From positions 726,998 through 790,997 of the forward strand of contig NZ_FQUC01000001.1 of assembly GCF_900128985.1 (NCBI RefSeq): 64,000 bases of DNA. The letters run 5' to 3'. The notes under the pieces are model-generated. The model was not told the DNA's origin. It worked only from the letters and a program-made list of their open reading frames with translations, and did no database searches. Below, in pieces: positions 15,472-23,734 of this stretch. Made by a program: the position numbers and the translations under genes. Source of the DNA: Indolivaga macrotermitis. GTDB taxonomy: Bacteria > Bacteroidota > Bacteroidia > Bacteroidales > Dysgonomonadaceae. Each line of letters opens with the position of its first letter. Within the stretch, counting starts at the first letter, position 1.

Positions 15472-15865
15472 AAAGTAAATGTTCTATTTAAAATACATAT
15501 AAAAAGGAATATCCTTTTTAAATCGCTTTATATTAAGCCATTACCATAACAAAAGCTTAAATAATGTTTAACTTTATTTCGTTTTTCCGATTAATAATCA
15601 GTTATTTAGCTAGTTATTAACACTTTTTGTGCTTCTATTTTTGAAAAAATCAGAAGTTAAACGAAGTTGACCCCGACCTCGCCCTGTCGCGTCTTTGTAA
15701 TTACCAGGGCGGTAATCGACCTTATATGGCAAAGTGTTAAAATATGTAAATATTTGTAAATGTTAAAATTTGTGTGAATTTTAACATTTGAACGGTTGTA
15801 TGGCATGCTTATATATACCACTATGATAGGATATTAGATGTGTATTTATACCTCCTAATACGGGT
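15472..15865. other. Non-coding stretch between hicAB and terminase terminator
   Basis: No convincing gene. It holds a G+C-rich island at about 15662-15721 in otherwise very AT-rich DNA, with GCCCTG/CAGGGC able to pair across about 18 nt, and a separate long inverted repeat at 15758-15789. The stretch separates the head module from the lysogeny/cargo block, and could hold a packaging or replication site or a small RNA; nothing decides between these. Confidence 0.4.
15758..15789. repeat. 13-bp perfect inverted repeat
   Basis: AAATGTTAAAATT at 15758-15770 and its exact complement at 15777-15789, with a 6-nt spacer. A partial further copy (GTGTTAAAATA) lies at about 15734-15744. Not followed by a T run, so more likely a protein-binding site than a terminator. 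Confidence 0.6.
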
Positions 15866-15897
15866 AAAAAAAGGACGGTAATGAGCTGTCATTACCG
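15866..15897 (-). terminator. Terminator of the head-gene transcript
   Basis: A 9-bp perfect stem (CGGTAATGA/TCATTACCG, 4-nt loop) with seven T on the minus strand, 28 nt after the terminase stop. Confidence 0.85.
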
Positions 15898-15924
15898 CCG
15901 GATGGTATAGAGTAGGAGATAGGG

Positions 15925-17577
15925 CTATCTGCCTCCCATATGTGAGCCTGTGAATATTCCGGATGAATTGTAAGGAAACTTATTCATACCGATAACAAGA
16001 GTATCATAAGCGTCTGTTCCATCAGTGCGATACTCTAACTTATCTTCTTCCGATTCAGCCAGCTTTTCGCCCGATTTATCCTTCTTGAAACCTTCTGAAC
16101 CGTTACGTGTCCCTGTGTTCTCAAGTGCTACAATCAATTCCTCGTTATTCTCTTCATTGATACGGGGTGTTAATCCTCCTTCAACCTGTCCTTTCAGTAG
16201 ACGATTTATTAATAGGTGTTTCTCTATATGTTTCATAGGTTGACCGATGTAAATTAACTCAACCGTCCAACCGTTCTGATTGAAACGCATTTCGGCAACC
16301 GATTTAAAGTCTTCGTCATTCACAGCATAGTTAGATCCTAATGCTGTCGAATCGTAATAGAATACTACTGTCTTTTTCATGTGATGCCTGTAATAATAAC
16401 AGAAATCATCTATAACCTCGGGTAGTTTTCTTTCATACTTGACATAAAAGCTTTTAAGGACGTTTATCCATATTCCCTCAGGTTGACCTGCAACTATCCA
16501 GTTAATGTTAGAATTGTAGTCCATTGCCACGCATATAGGCTCTAAGGGTTGTATATCCCCGTCCTGTAGTGAACTGTTGTCCTGAATTGCTTTCAAGTTG
16601 TATTCCAGGTCTTGGAGATAGCTATTGTTATTTCTGGTGTAATAATGTATTTTGCTGTTTAGCGCCGCATAGAACCCGTCTCTTAACGTCCCTAACCTCT
16701 TACATAAGATGGAGGTTTGAAACACGATAGGGGGCAAATCACGCTTCATTTGCTTGATATAATTTTCACCCAGGATTAACAGGTTTTCGATACTAGACCA
16801 TTCCCCGTAATATACAGCTGCACGTCTGAATTTGGATAGTGATTTTGATAAGTATTTGTAATAAGATGTTAGGTATTTAGGTATCGGCTGTTCTTTCTTC
16901 TTATACTCCTGTATCTTGTTCCTGATCTCCCATAGTTTGTAAATAATGCCGTGTATGGTATCAATCAGTTCCAGATCCATTTTCTCTTTATAGTTTAAAA
17001 ACCATGAACCCTTTTTGGATGTGGGCATATCGGATATGATTAACATTCCGTGATGATATGGAATGTGTCCGAAATGGGATTTAATGCCACCATTAGCAGG
17101 AAAGGTTTCATCTTTCAATTTTTCGAAATCTAAGAACTTAGCTTCATCGCAAAGCAGCCAATCAAGGGTTAATGAATTAGAGGAACCTGTAATGTCCTGA
17201 GAGATGAAATACTGGATAGAGCCATTATACCAATATATTACATGTTCGTAATTAGCCGGCTCAATAATAGGTTTGGCGAATCCCAGGCTTTTAGGCGGTT
17301 TGCGTCCTATCACATAATGCAGATCGCGTTTAAAACCAAAAGAGTTAAGCGCATTGAGTGTACCTGGTAATGTGTTGGTTAATCCCCGTTTATAAGAAGG
17401 AAAAACGAAAGCACCCGATGAACGGGGCATCTTTTGTGCGTTACGTTGCACATAAGGGCCTGCAACGCCGTGCGTTTTCCCAATACGCCGCCCGGCTACA
17501 AAAACAGTAGTATGAGCACCGGTGTACATAACCAACTGTTGGGGTGGGTTAAAGTATATTTTCTTACGGTTACTCAT
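15925..17577 (-). CDS. Terminase large subunit
   Basis: A 550-residue packaging motor. The ATPase half has Walker A AGRRIGKTHG at about residues 28-37 and Walker B WLLCDEAK near 140. The nuclease half has three acidic sites: CVAMDYNSN, FYYDSTALGSN and the C-terminal YRTDGTDAYD. It would bind the portal, cut concatemeric DNA and drive it into the capsid. It overlaps the small-subunit gene by 8 nt and is followed by a strong terminator. Full length for the family with all key motifs present. Confidence 0.93.
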   Translation of the reverse strand: MSNRKKIYFNPPQQLVMYTGAHTTVFVAGRRIGKTHGVAGPYVQRNAQKMPRSSGAFVFPSYKRGLTNTLPGTLNALNSFGFKRDLHYVIGRKPPKSLGFAKPIIEPANYEHVIYWYNGSIQYFISQDITGSSNSLTLDWLLCDEAKFLDFEKLKDETFPANGGIKSHFGHIPYHHGMLIISDMPTSKKGSWFLNYKEKMDLELIDTIHGIIYKLWEIRNKIQEYKKKEQPIPKYLTSYYKYLSKSLSKFRRAAVYYGEWSSIENLLILGENYIKQMKRDLPPIVFQTSILCKRLGTLRDGFYAALNSKIHYYTRNNNSYLQDLEYNLKAIQDNSSLQDGDIQPLEPICVAMDYNSNINWIVAGQPEGIWINVLKSFYVKYERKLPEVIDDFCYYYRHHMKKTVVFYYDSTALGSNYAVNDEDFKSVAEMRFNQNGWTVELIYIGQPMKHIEKHLLINRLLKGQVEGGLTPRINEENNEELIVALENTGTRNGSEGFKKDKSGEKLAESEEDKLEYRTDGTDAYDTLVIGMNKFPYNSSGIFTGSHMGGR

Positions 17578-18175
17578 AATCTTTCGTATTCTCTAATAAA
17601 CTGGGATTAATGCCGATGTCTTCATAGTCTACATCTTCAATATCTGTCATATACTTTTGTTTCATGGCTGCTATCTTCTCCTGAATATTGGCTATCGGTT
17701 TAATTCCTATTACAGTCGGATCAGATGTAGGCTCATAATTTTGCGGCATAATATCCTCCCATGGAAACTCTAAAGAATCTTCTTTATCGAGTTGGTTATA
17801 TTTAGCGTACTTGTCACCTGCCATTACTTCAGCTATGGGATTCTTTTTTATCCTGGCAAGTTCGAAAGCTTCAAGAAACATGGCATTAGCCCTGAACCGG
17901 TGGAAAGCTTTAGTAGCGTTGTTAAAATCACCCAGAAGTTGTTTTATGATTCTAATGTCCTCATACGCTTCCGACATGGAAATATTGAACATGCTGGTAA
18001 GCTTGTCCCTCATTTCCTTGTCTTTCTTTGTAGGATAATCATTCCAGATAGTATAGATCGAGCGTATTCTTTTGATACGTTCGATTATTTGAGGTGGAAT
18101 ACCTATTTTTTTTAAAGTATCCACATCATCGAATAAATGCCGGTGACATATATCTATTGTTTTCTCCTTACGCAT
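17570..18175 (-). CDS. Putative terminase small subunit
   Basis: A 201-residue helical protein. A region around residues 20-60 could form the DNA-recognition HTH (LTSMFNISMSEAYEDIRII), followed by long helices suitable for ring formation. Immediately upstream of and overlapping the large terminase gene, the standard arrangement. The assignment rests mostly on position and general character. Confidence 0.65.
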   Translation of the reverse strand: MRKEKTIDICHRHLFDDVDTLKKIGIPPQIIERIKRIRSIYTIWNDYPTKKDKEMRDKLTSMFNISMSEAYEDIRIIKQLLGDFNNATKAFHRFRANAMFLEAFELARIKKNPIAEVMAGDKYAKYNQLDKEDSLEFPWEDIMPQNYEPTSDPTVIGIKPIANIQEKIAAMKQKYMTDIEDVDYEDIGINPSLLENTKDYE

Positions 18176-18188
18176 GCCTATCAGTTAA

Positions 18189-18215
18189 ATAGGCTTGCAT
18201 CCGTTGCAAGCCTAT
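18189..18215. terminator. Hairpin upstream of terminase genes
   Basis: An 11-bp perfect stem (ATAGGCTTGCA and its complement, 5-nt loop) between the gene ending at 18244 and the small-terminase start. The T run on the minus strand is short, so it may attenuate rather than stop transcription and lower terminase output relative to capsid. Confidence 0.55.
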
Positions 18216-18243
18216 ATTTTTGAGTATCTGTTTGTTTTTCTTT

Positions 18244-19056
18244 TCACTTCTCATTTAGCGTAATAGTCAGTCCTAAGTCCTGTAATTCTTTTTCCTGATC
18301 AGGGTCGAATGATTCACCGGCAGCTTTCATTAAGTCATACCTGGTTTGCATATTGTTTTTCAGATTCTCGTATCCGGGTATATTACCGGTTGTTTTCAAC
18401 TCAAGTAGTTTAGCCTTGTTTCTACTGAGGTATGCCCGGTGGCTGGTAACTTCTTTTGCTGACAGTGGTGTGACCGCTGTTTTTTCTGGTTCAAGTTCTT
18501 CTACCTTGGCCGTATTACCATCAGGTATAGGAGCAGCGACAGCTGTGTCGTAAATATCCCAGTTCCGGCGAATTGTATCATCATAAGCCGCTAACTGTTT
18601 TAAAAACGGATACCTGTCACATGGTCTTTCGTTAGCCATCAGTTTCAATTTCTCATGCGTTGACCTTACTTTGGGGTATAAGTCTTCATTTTCGTTGAAA
18701 GCTGCTATTGCAACATCCGGCAGCTGGTCGTGATCTTCCCTTTTACCTTTTGTTTTTTCGAGATAAACAGGCGCAACTTCTTTGTCGAACTTTTCTACCT
18801 TATCATCCAATTCTTTAACTTCTTCATCCGTCAATGATTTCAGTTCAGTATAATTCGATTTCGCTTCCAGTAATTCAGCCTGTTTTTGCAATTCGTAAAT
18901 CAGTTTTTTACGGTATTTTTCAGGATTCCGGGTTATATTCAGGTATAATATCCGGTTTCTGTTCAAACTAAGCAGGAGTTTTGCGCCGGCTTCGATATCG
19001 GGCTGATCAGCATTGAGCCATGCCTTTACTTTTTCCAAATACTCAAGGTAATTCAT
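18244..19056 (-). CDS. Phage head-module protein, helical, unknown
   Basis: A 270-residue charged, helical protein (Glu/Lys-rich with coiled-coil-like stretches around residues 45-110). No motif recognised. It lies between the capsid-side gene at 19188 and the terminase pair. A head-completion or scaffold-like role is possible. Confidence 0.6.
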   Translation of the reverse strand: MNYLEYLEKVKAWLNADQPDIEAGAKLLLSLNRNRILYLNITRNPEKYRKKLIYELQKQAELLEAKSNYTELKSLTDEEVKELDDKVEKFDKEVAPVYLEKTKGKREDHDQLPDVAIAAFNENEDLYPKVRSTHEKLKLMANERPCDRYPFLKQLAAYDDTIRRNWDIYDTAVAAPIPDGNTAKVEELEPEKTAVTPLSAKEVTSHRAYLSRNKAKLLELKTTGNIPGYENLKNNMQTRYDLMKAAGESFDPDQEKELQDLGLTITLNEK

Positions 19057-19120
19057 AAAAATGATTATTTATTATTTGTAGACCAAACCTAGTAATTACC
19101 GGAAAGCTGCTAAAAGACAA

Positions 19121-19149
19121 GAGAGGCTTTGCCTATGGCAAAACCTCTC
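19121..19149 (-). terminator. Hairpin after capsid-module transcript
   Basis: A 13-bp stem with one mismatch (GAGAGG..TTTGCC paired with its complement around a TAT loop), 39 nt beyond the stop at 19188. The following minus-strand bases are T-rich but interrupted, so it may be a partial terminator. Confidence 0.6.
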
Positions 19150-19187
19150 ACACCTAATAACTAAAACTAATATCACTTATGAAAATA

Positions 19188-19793
19188 TCACGCACCACTC
19201 TCGGGCGCTTCATCGGGAGTTTCGTTTATAATTCCGTCTTCCGTTCTAATTTCCCCTTCATAGAAGGGAGCCGGACATATATCGGGAACCTGTATTGTCA
19301 GAGTTGTACCTTTTTCGTCTGTAGCAGCTGCACCTAATGCCGTTGCTACATTTGTTTCGGTTTGATACATCTCATTACCCAATACCCTGTATTTACCGCC
19401 TGTTTCCTGCACGATATATACATAATCGTCGTTATTAGCCAGGCGTGCGAATCCGGCGGCATCCTGATCAGTATTCGGAACAACAATAGTAGCCTGATTA
19501 AGGTATGTTTTAGAGGGTTTTGTACCCTGTGATTCACTGGTTACAGGTGACCGGCTGATAATAATATCCATACGATTCCAAACGGTCTCAGCTGCCAGGG
19601 CAAAGTTACCCTGATAGGTAGCCATTTTACCCATTGTTTCGCCGGCAGCAAGTGTACTGGGAAGCGTGGGCCATGCTAAAATATTACGCCGGGGTGTGAA
19701 AAATACTTCACTCCTGATACCAGGAGTATTTATTTGCCCGTCACACCATTCTAATGATGTCGGGCTTGTAGCTGTATCGCATTTTGTTGCCAT
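19188..19793 (-). CDS. Phage structural protein next to capsid
   Basis: A 201-residue protein, Thr/Ala/Gly-rich and beta-like, without charged clusters apart from an acidic tail. It begins MATKCDTATSPTSLEW, sharing MATK with the capsid protein. Directly after the major capsid gene with a 10-nt gap. The composition suits a capsid decoration or head-fibre protein; a tail tube protein is the alternative. Confidence 0.6.
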   Translation of the reverse strand: MATKCDTATSPTSLEWCDGQINTPGIRSEVFFTPRRNILAWPTLPSTLAAGETMGKMATYQGNFALAAETVWNRMDIIISRSPVTSESQGTKPSKTYLNQATIVVPNTDQDAAGFARLANNDDYVYIVQETGGKYRVLGNEMYQTETNVATALGAAATDEKGTTLTIQVPDICPAPFYEGEIRTEDGIINETPDEAPESGA

Positions 19794-19803
19794 GGTTTAA
19801 TAT

Positions 19804-20763
19804 TTAAGCAAGTTTACCAATCATCAATCTTTCGGGCGAAATACTTTCATATTGTGTTCCGAAAAACATAGCTGCAGACAGAGTAAGGTAGAAAGCCGAA
19901 AAGCGGTCTACATTAATTAATTCCTTATTCCCCCATTGGTCACAACCAACCAACATATTAGACTGTGTGGTTAATTGGATATATTGAGAACCTTTCTTCG
20001 AAGCAAGAGGAACTAATTCACATCTATTGTCTGACCCTTCGAGAAAAGTCTTTTTATACTCGGTATTATAAGGAGTGGCATTTGTGGTGGCTTTATAATC
20101 TTCCAGATAGAAGTTATAAATGTTACGTGGGATAAACATTTTTACCTTTTCTTCATCCTGCAATTCATCAGTAGAACTATTGTAAAGTGTTTTCAGCCCA
20201 TCTACTGAATTGGTGACATCAAGAGGCGTACCGAAAGCAAACAGGTTATTTTTTGCAGCAGATATAGTACCGGCTGCAATTTCTGTCGTTGCTATGGTAT
20301 CAAAACCATTGAACAACTCTAATGTTGTGGTTCCGGTGTCAACTCTAGATGCGGTGAATAAAGATTTATTCATGTTTTTAGAAATCTGCTTTATCACATA
20401 CGCAACAACCTGATATGCGATGGGAACCCCTTTCAAAGCTTCACCACTATTTACCATGCTGCCGTATATAGAGCCAATAACTTGGTTTGGGTCAAATTTC
20501 TTCACAACATTACCAAAGAATGTTTCGAGAGTACGACCTACGATCTTTACATCGTCGGCATCTTCCCTGTCTGCATTGTAAGGTCCTAGTTCCGCACCAC
20601 CGGATAATTCACCAACGGTTTCTTTACCCTGAATACCGTACCGAACAGTCATGTGCTGAGTCGATCTTTCGAGTGCTATAATAGGCATCATCAGGAGTTC
20701 TTTACGGAACTTCTGAGCCGATTTAGCCAGGTCTTCGGGGCTTACTGTAATTTTAGTTGCCAT
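19804..20763 (-). CDS. Major capsid protein
   Basis: A 319-residue protein. The N-terminal 75 residues look like the delta/E-loop region of an HK97 fold, followed by a helical spine (KKFDPNQVIGSIYGS, AYQVVAYVIKQISKNMN) and beta-rich P/A domains. It follows directly after the fused protease-scaffold gene, the classic order, and has a typical length. The assignment combines position and general character; no single short motif defines the family. Confidence 0.78.
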   Translation of the reverse strand: MATKITVSPEDLAKSAQKFRKELLMMPIIALERSTQHMTVRYGIQGKETVGELSGGAELGPYNADREDADDVKIVGRTLETFFGNVVKKFDPNQVIGSIYGSMVNSGEALKGVPIAYQVVAYVIKQISKNMNKSLFTASRVDTGTTTLELFNGFDTIATTEIAAGTISAAKNNLFAFGTPLDVTNSVDGLKTLYNSSTDELQDEEKVKMFIPRNIYNFYLEDYKATTNATPYNTEYKKTFLEGSDNRCELVPLASKKGSQYIQLTTQSNMLVGCDQWGNKELINVDRFSAFYLTLSAAMFFGTQYESISPERLMIGKLA

Positions 20764-20781
20764 ATATAAAAAGAATTAGAA

Positions 20782-21840
20782 TTAATCAGGAAGATTATCA
20801 TACATTTTGCGAGCTGATATTGCTGCATTCAGAAACTCGGTGTGTTCATCACCAGTGCCTTCACTGTCATTGTCGGTTTTAGAATTTACCGGATTGGTTG
20901 TGTCTCCGGCAGAACCTTTTAGGTTTTTCACCTCGGTTTCGAGTTCTGCTATTTTATTTTCTTTGGTTGTTACCAAAGCTTCTGCATCGTTTTTAGCCTT
21001 ATTAGCTGTTTCGATGGCAGAATTGATCTTTTCCACATCATCAACAGAAAGGTTTACCTTTTTGTCGATTTCTTCAACACCTTCTTTATTCAGAATAGTA
21101 TTGATATGAGTAAATTCCTTTCTCATATTAATAATAGGGTTTTGAGGGTTATTATCTGTTTGATTATCTTTTGGCAGGATAGCGTTTTTCAGATCGGCAA
21201 AACCATCTTTTATAAGCTGAAAGATGGAATCATCTTTCTCGTTAAATCTTTCAGGAATAGGTAAGCCTATTGTGTTGAAACGGGCTTTCATTTCAACCGA
21301 ATTGAGTTTGGTGGATTCATGCTTTCCAAATACTTCATCAACAAATCCCCATTCTTTAGCCTCCTGAGAAGTTAGCCATGTTTGCTCTTTCATCAGGTTT
21401 AGTATTTCTGTAATACTCTTACCCGATTTGTTAGCATACTTACGAGCTATAACTAAGGTTACTTTTTCATTTTCCTTTTTCTCCTTGGTCAGCTGGTCGA
21501 TCACTGCCTGGATATCGTCCTCATTCATATATCCCCATTCGTCGACCCAACTCATAGCTTTATGAATCAGATACAGCGAGTCCACATGTGCTCTTACTTT
21601 GTTTGCTCCGAGAGTCAGTACGGTAGCAGCCGAGGCGTTGAATGAAAACAGGTCGACAGTGATGTTTCCATGTTCTTCAAACTGAGCCGAAATGTCAAGG
21701 GCATGGTTTACATCACCACCTAATGAATTTACACGAGCCGTTACAGGTTTACCTTTGTAATTAGCCAATATGTTTTTGATGGCTTTTTTCGAACCCGTCC
21801 AGTCACCTATGTATCCGTCGATGTCTATTGCGTATGCCAT
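20782..21840 (-). CDS. ClpP-like head maturation protease fused to scaffold
   Basis: A 352-residue protein. Residues 1-175 are a ClpP/S49-type serine protease: NSLGGDV at 38-44 (the oxyanion loop), FNASAATVLTLGA with the nucleophile Ser70, and LIHKAMS with His93. Residues 240-310 form a charged coiled coil typical of scaffolds, ending in an acidic linker and a helix (EFLNAAISARKMYD) that probably docks to capsid subunits. An internal ATG at 21126 (Met239) could produce a free scaffold of 114 residues. It would help assemble the procapsid and then trim head proteins. Confidence 0.85.
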   Translation of the reverse strand: MAYAIDIDGYIGDWTGSKKAIKNILANYKGKPVTARVNSLGGDVNHALDISAQFEEHGNITVDLFSFNASAATVLTLGANKVRAHVDSLYLIHKAMSWVDEWGYMNEDDIQAVIDQLTKEKKENEKVTLVIARKYANKSGKSITEILNLMKEQTWLTSQEAKEWGFVDEVFGKHESTKLNSVEMKARFNTIGLPIPERFNEKDDSIFQLIKDGFADLKNAILPKDNQTDNNPQNPIINMRKEFTHINTILNKEGVEEIDKKVNLSVDDVEKINSAIETANKAKNDAEALVTTKENKIAELETEVKNLKGSAGDTTNPVNSKTDNDSEGTGDEHTEFLNAAISARKMYDNLPD

Positions 21841-22072
21841 ATAAAAAAAGTTACATTGAGATTATTTCACAATGCAACTTTACGGATAATATATAGCAGG
21901 AAAAAAGACTGTTATTTGCGTTTATTTTTCATAAATTCATACATTTTATATATATCTTTTCTGCTGACAGCTATGTTTTTAGCTGCGTATGCGAGTTCTT
22001 TAAATCCGGCTGATAGTTTTATCAGAGTTTCGATACCTGTACTTCTTGTTGCTTCTATAAATTCATTTGTCG

Positions 22073-22222
22073 CTACTTGTAGTTTATAGGATTATATTGC
22101 CTTAGATTGTATAAAAACTCAATATCAGAAAGTGATAATTGTTCAAAATATACTCTAAAGTCTTTGTAGTAAGTTAAATAATAGAAGTCTCTTAATAATT
22201 TCAGTTCGTTTTCTGTAAACAT
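22073..22222 (-). CDS. Small protein with open -1 frame continuing downstream
   Basis: A 49-residue helical protein (MFTENELKLLRDFYY start) whose ATG overlaps the end of the upstream gene by 22 nt. Just before its stop, the -1 frame is open and runs on for over 50 codons to 21912, with protein-like sequence (NEFIEATRSTGIETL) but no plausible start codon of its own. The two parts together would make about 105 residues. Either a recent frameshift mutation or a programmed frameshift links them. Function unknown. Confidence 0.45.
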   Translation of the reverse strand: MFTENELKLLRDFYYLTYYKDFRVYFEQLSLSDIEFLYNLRQYNPINYK

Positions 22223-22659
22223 ATTATATCGAGTATACTAAATATATTTATATATGTGATTTCATATTCGGATATATGAGCCTCGGTAGCGTTTCCTGGA
22301 TTCGTATGTTTCACGGTAGCTGCCGGAAAGGGAGCCTTATTAATACCTAGCAGGTATTGATAATTCATTATATCCGTCAACAGGTAAACAATATTTTTAT
22401 TTAGAATAATACTTTCAAGACTGTAAGGATATACCTCTTGATTGCCGGCTCTGAAAATAAGCTTGGTTGTATATATATTCTGATCACTCACCTTTTTCGT
22501 TTCATATTCTACAGATGCCAGGCCTTCTATACATATGGGAGAAAATGTTCCGGCTACAGAGATAAAAACGCCCTGAGTTAGTCTTTCACTATGTCCTATC
22601 TGTATCTGATCGGGAAAAGCATATTCTATCTTTTTTATCCCTGCTAAAAAGTTACTCAT
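22201..22659 (-). CDS. Phage protein, unknown
   Basis: A 152-residue, beta-rich protein (strands around GVFISVAGTF, VEYETKKV, TKLIFRAGNQ) with a more helical C-terminus. Early in the head module upstream of the protease gene. No motif recognised; size suggests a structural or tail-associated protein. Confidence 0.55.
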   Translation of the reverse strand: MSNFLAGIKKIEYAFPDQIQIGHSERLTQGVFISVAGTFSPICIEGLASVEYETKKVSDQNIYTTKLIFRAGNQEVYPYSLESIILNKNIVYLLTDIMNYQYLLGINKAPFPAATVKHTNPGNATEAHISEYEITYINIFSILDIICLQKTN

Positions 22660-22756
22660 GTTTGATTTATTTATAAGATTATCAATATTTTAGATATTTT
22701 CAGCATTTCATTTTTGTGCAAAAATGCCCTGAAAGTCGTAACATATTTATGTTAAA

Positions 22757-23245
22757 TTAACTAAGTTTAACGTTGTTTTCCTCCATGTATTTTTTACGTG
22801 CCCTGTAAAATTTCTGACGTATGGTTTCAAAGTTCTTCTGATCGTCGATATTTGTCATTCCATGTTTTTCACAGTATGCTAATATCAGATCACTGAGAAC
22901 GATATTAGGGTCACATGAGAGTTCGAGAAGTTCAGTACACATATTGTTAACCAGAATGCTTTCGAAATAGTCAATCAGTAATTTCTTAGAACCGGGATAC
23001 AGGTAATTATAAACCCGTGGGTCTTTCTCTTTCGACCAGGGTATTTCAAGACGGTAGTATGTGGTAATGTCTTCGTCAGAGAGCGAATCAAGTTCTGTGT
23101 CCTTTGGATTTTTGTCTAAAAACCGGCGAACTAATTTTGCTTCCGGTGAATTTGAACTTAATCTGATAGGGTCACCCCAATGATGGGTTACATATTGACC
23201 TAAATAACGCTCCATTTTCAAATAAATATAAATCTCACTACTCAT
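22757..23245 (-). CDS. Phage protein, possible regulator of the head module
   Basis: 162 residues from ATG 23245 (MSSEIYIYLK); an in-frame ATG 36 nt upstream is less likely. Helical C-terminus with a basic end (QKFYRARKKYMEENNVK). It is the first gene downstream of the iteron region and the first of the head module, where late activators or DNA-binding proteins often sit. No classical HTH is certain. Confidence 0.55.
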   Translation of the reverse strand: MSSEIYIYLKMERYLGQYVTHHWGDPIRLSSNSPEAKLVRRFLDKNPKDTELDSLSDEDITTYYRLEIPWSKEKDPRVYNYLYPGSKKLLIDYFESILVNNMCTELLELSCDPNIVLSDLILAYCEKHGMTNIDDQKNFETIRQKFYRARKKYMEENNVKLS

Positions 23246-23366
23246 AGTTTTTGTTATTTTTATTATTTTAAAAATAGTCAATATTTCTCATATTATCAAT
23301 ATGTTACGTGTTAAAAGTAAACAAAAATAGACTTTTGGTAAATAAAATTGTTTGTGTTTTTTTGCT

Positions 23367-23547
23367 TACTACATACTACAAGGTTTATATTATTTATATT
23401 CAGTGTTTTAGTGTGATTATTCTTGTAGTAGGCTTGTTTTGTAGTAACTTGTAGTAGGCTGTAGTAGTTTTATTTTAAATTTTAAAACTACTACAAAGAA
23501 AGTGTTTACAGTAAAGGCTTTCAAGCGTTTTTTTATGCTTTGTAGTA
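23367..23547. repeat. Iteron-like cluster of TGTAGTA repeats
   Basis: Eight exact copies of the 7-mer TGTAGTA in about 180 bp. On the plus strand they begin at 23424, 23440, 23450, 23460 and 23541; on the minus strand (TACTACA) at 23367, 23374 and 23489. Three are spaced exactly 10 bp apart and two are tandem, so they sit on one helix face. An 11-bp inverted repeat (GTAGTAGTTTT at 23461-23471, complement at 23484-23494) brackets an AT-only spacer. The surrounding 23282-23734 stretch has no gene. Likely a replication origin or cooperative operator. Confidence 0.6.
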
Positions 23548-23734
23548 AGTAGTAGTTTTGTTTGCATAGAAAGTATTTCATGTAAACAATATTATATATA
23601 TAAATAAAACTTATTATTTACTATTTAATATATAATATGTATATATACAAAACTCCCCTGCAACCTAAAAGTAGCGAGTCAGAATTTCACTACTAAAGTT
23701 ACAAGGGAGTGGGGAACGAATTAAGAGCGTGGGA

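Noticed and set aside
23282..23734. CRISPR array, because of short repeated units
   Set aside because: The repeated unit is 7 bp with irregular spacing and mixed orientation, without repeat-spacer periodicity or cas genes.
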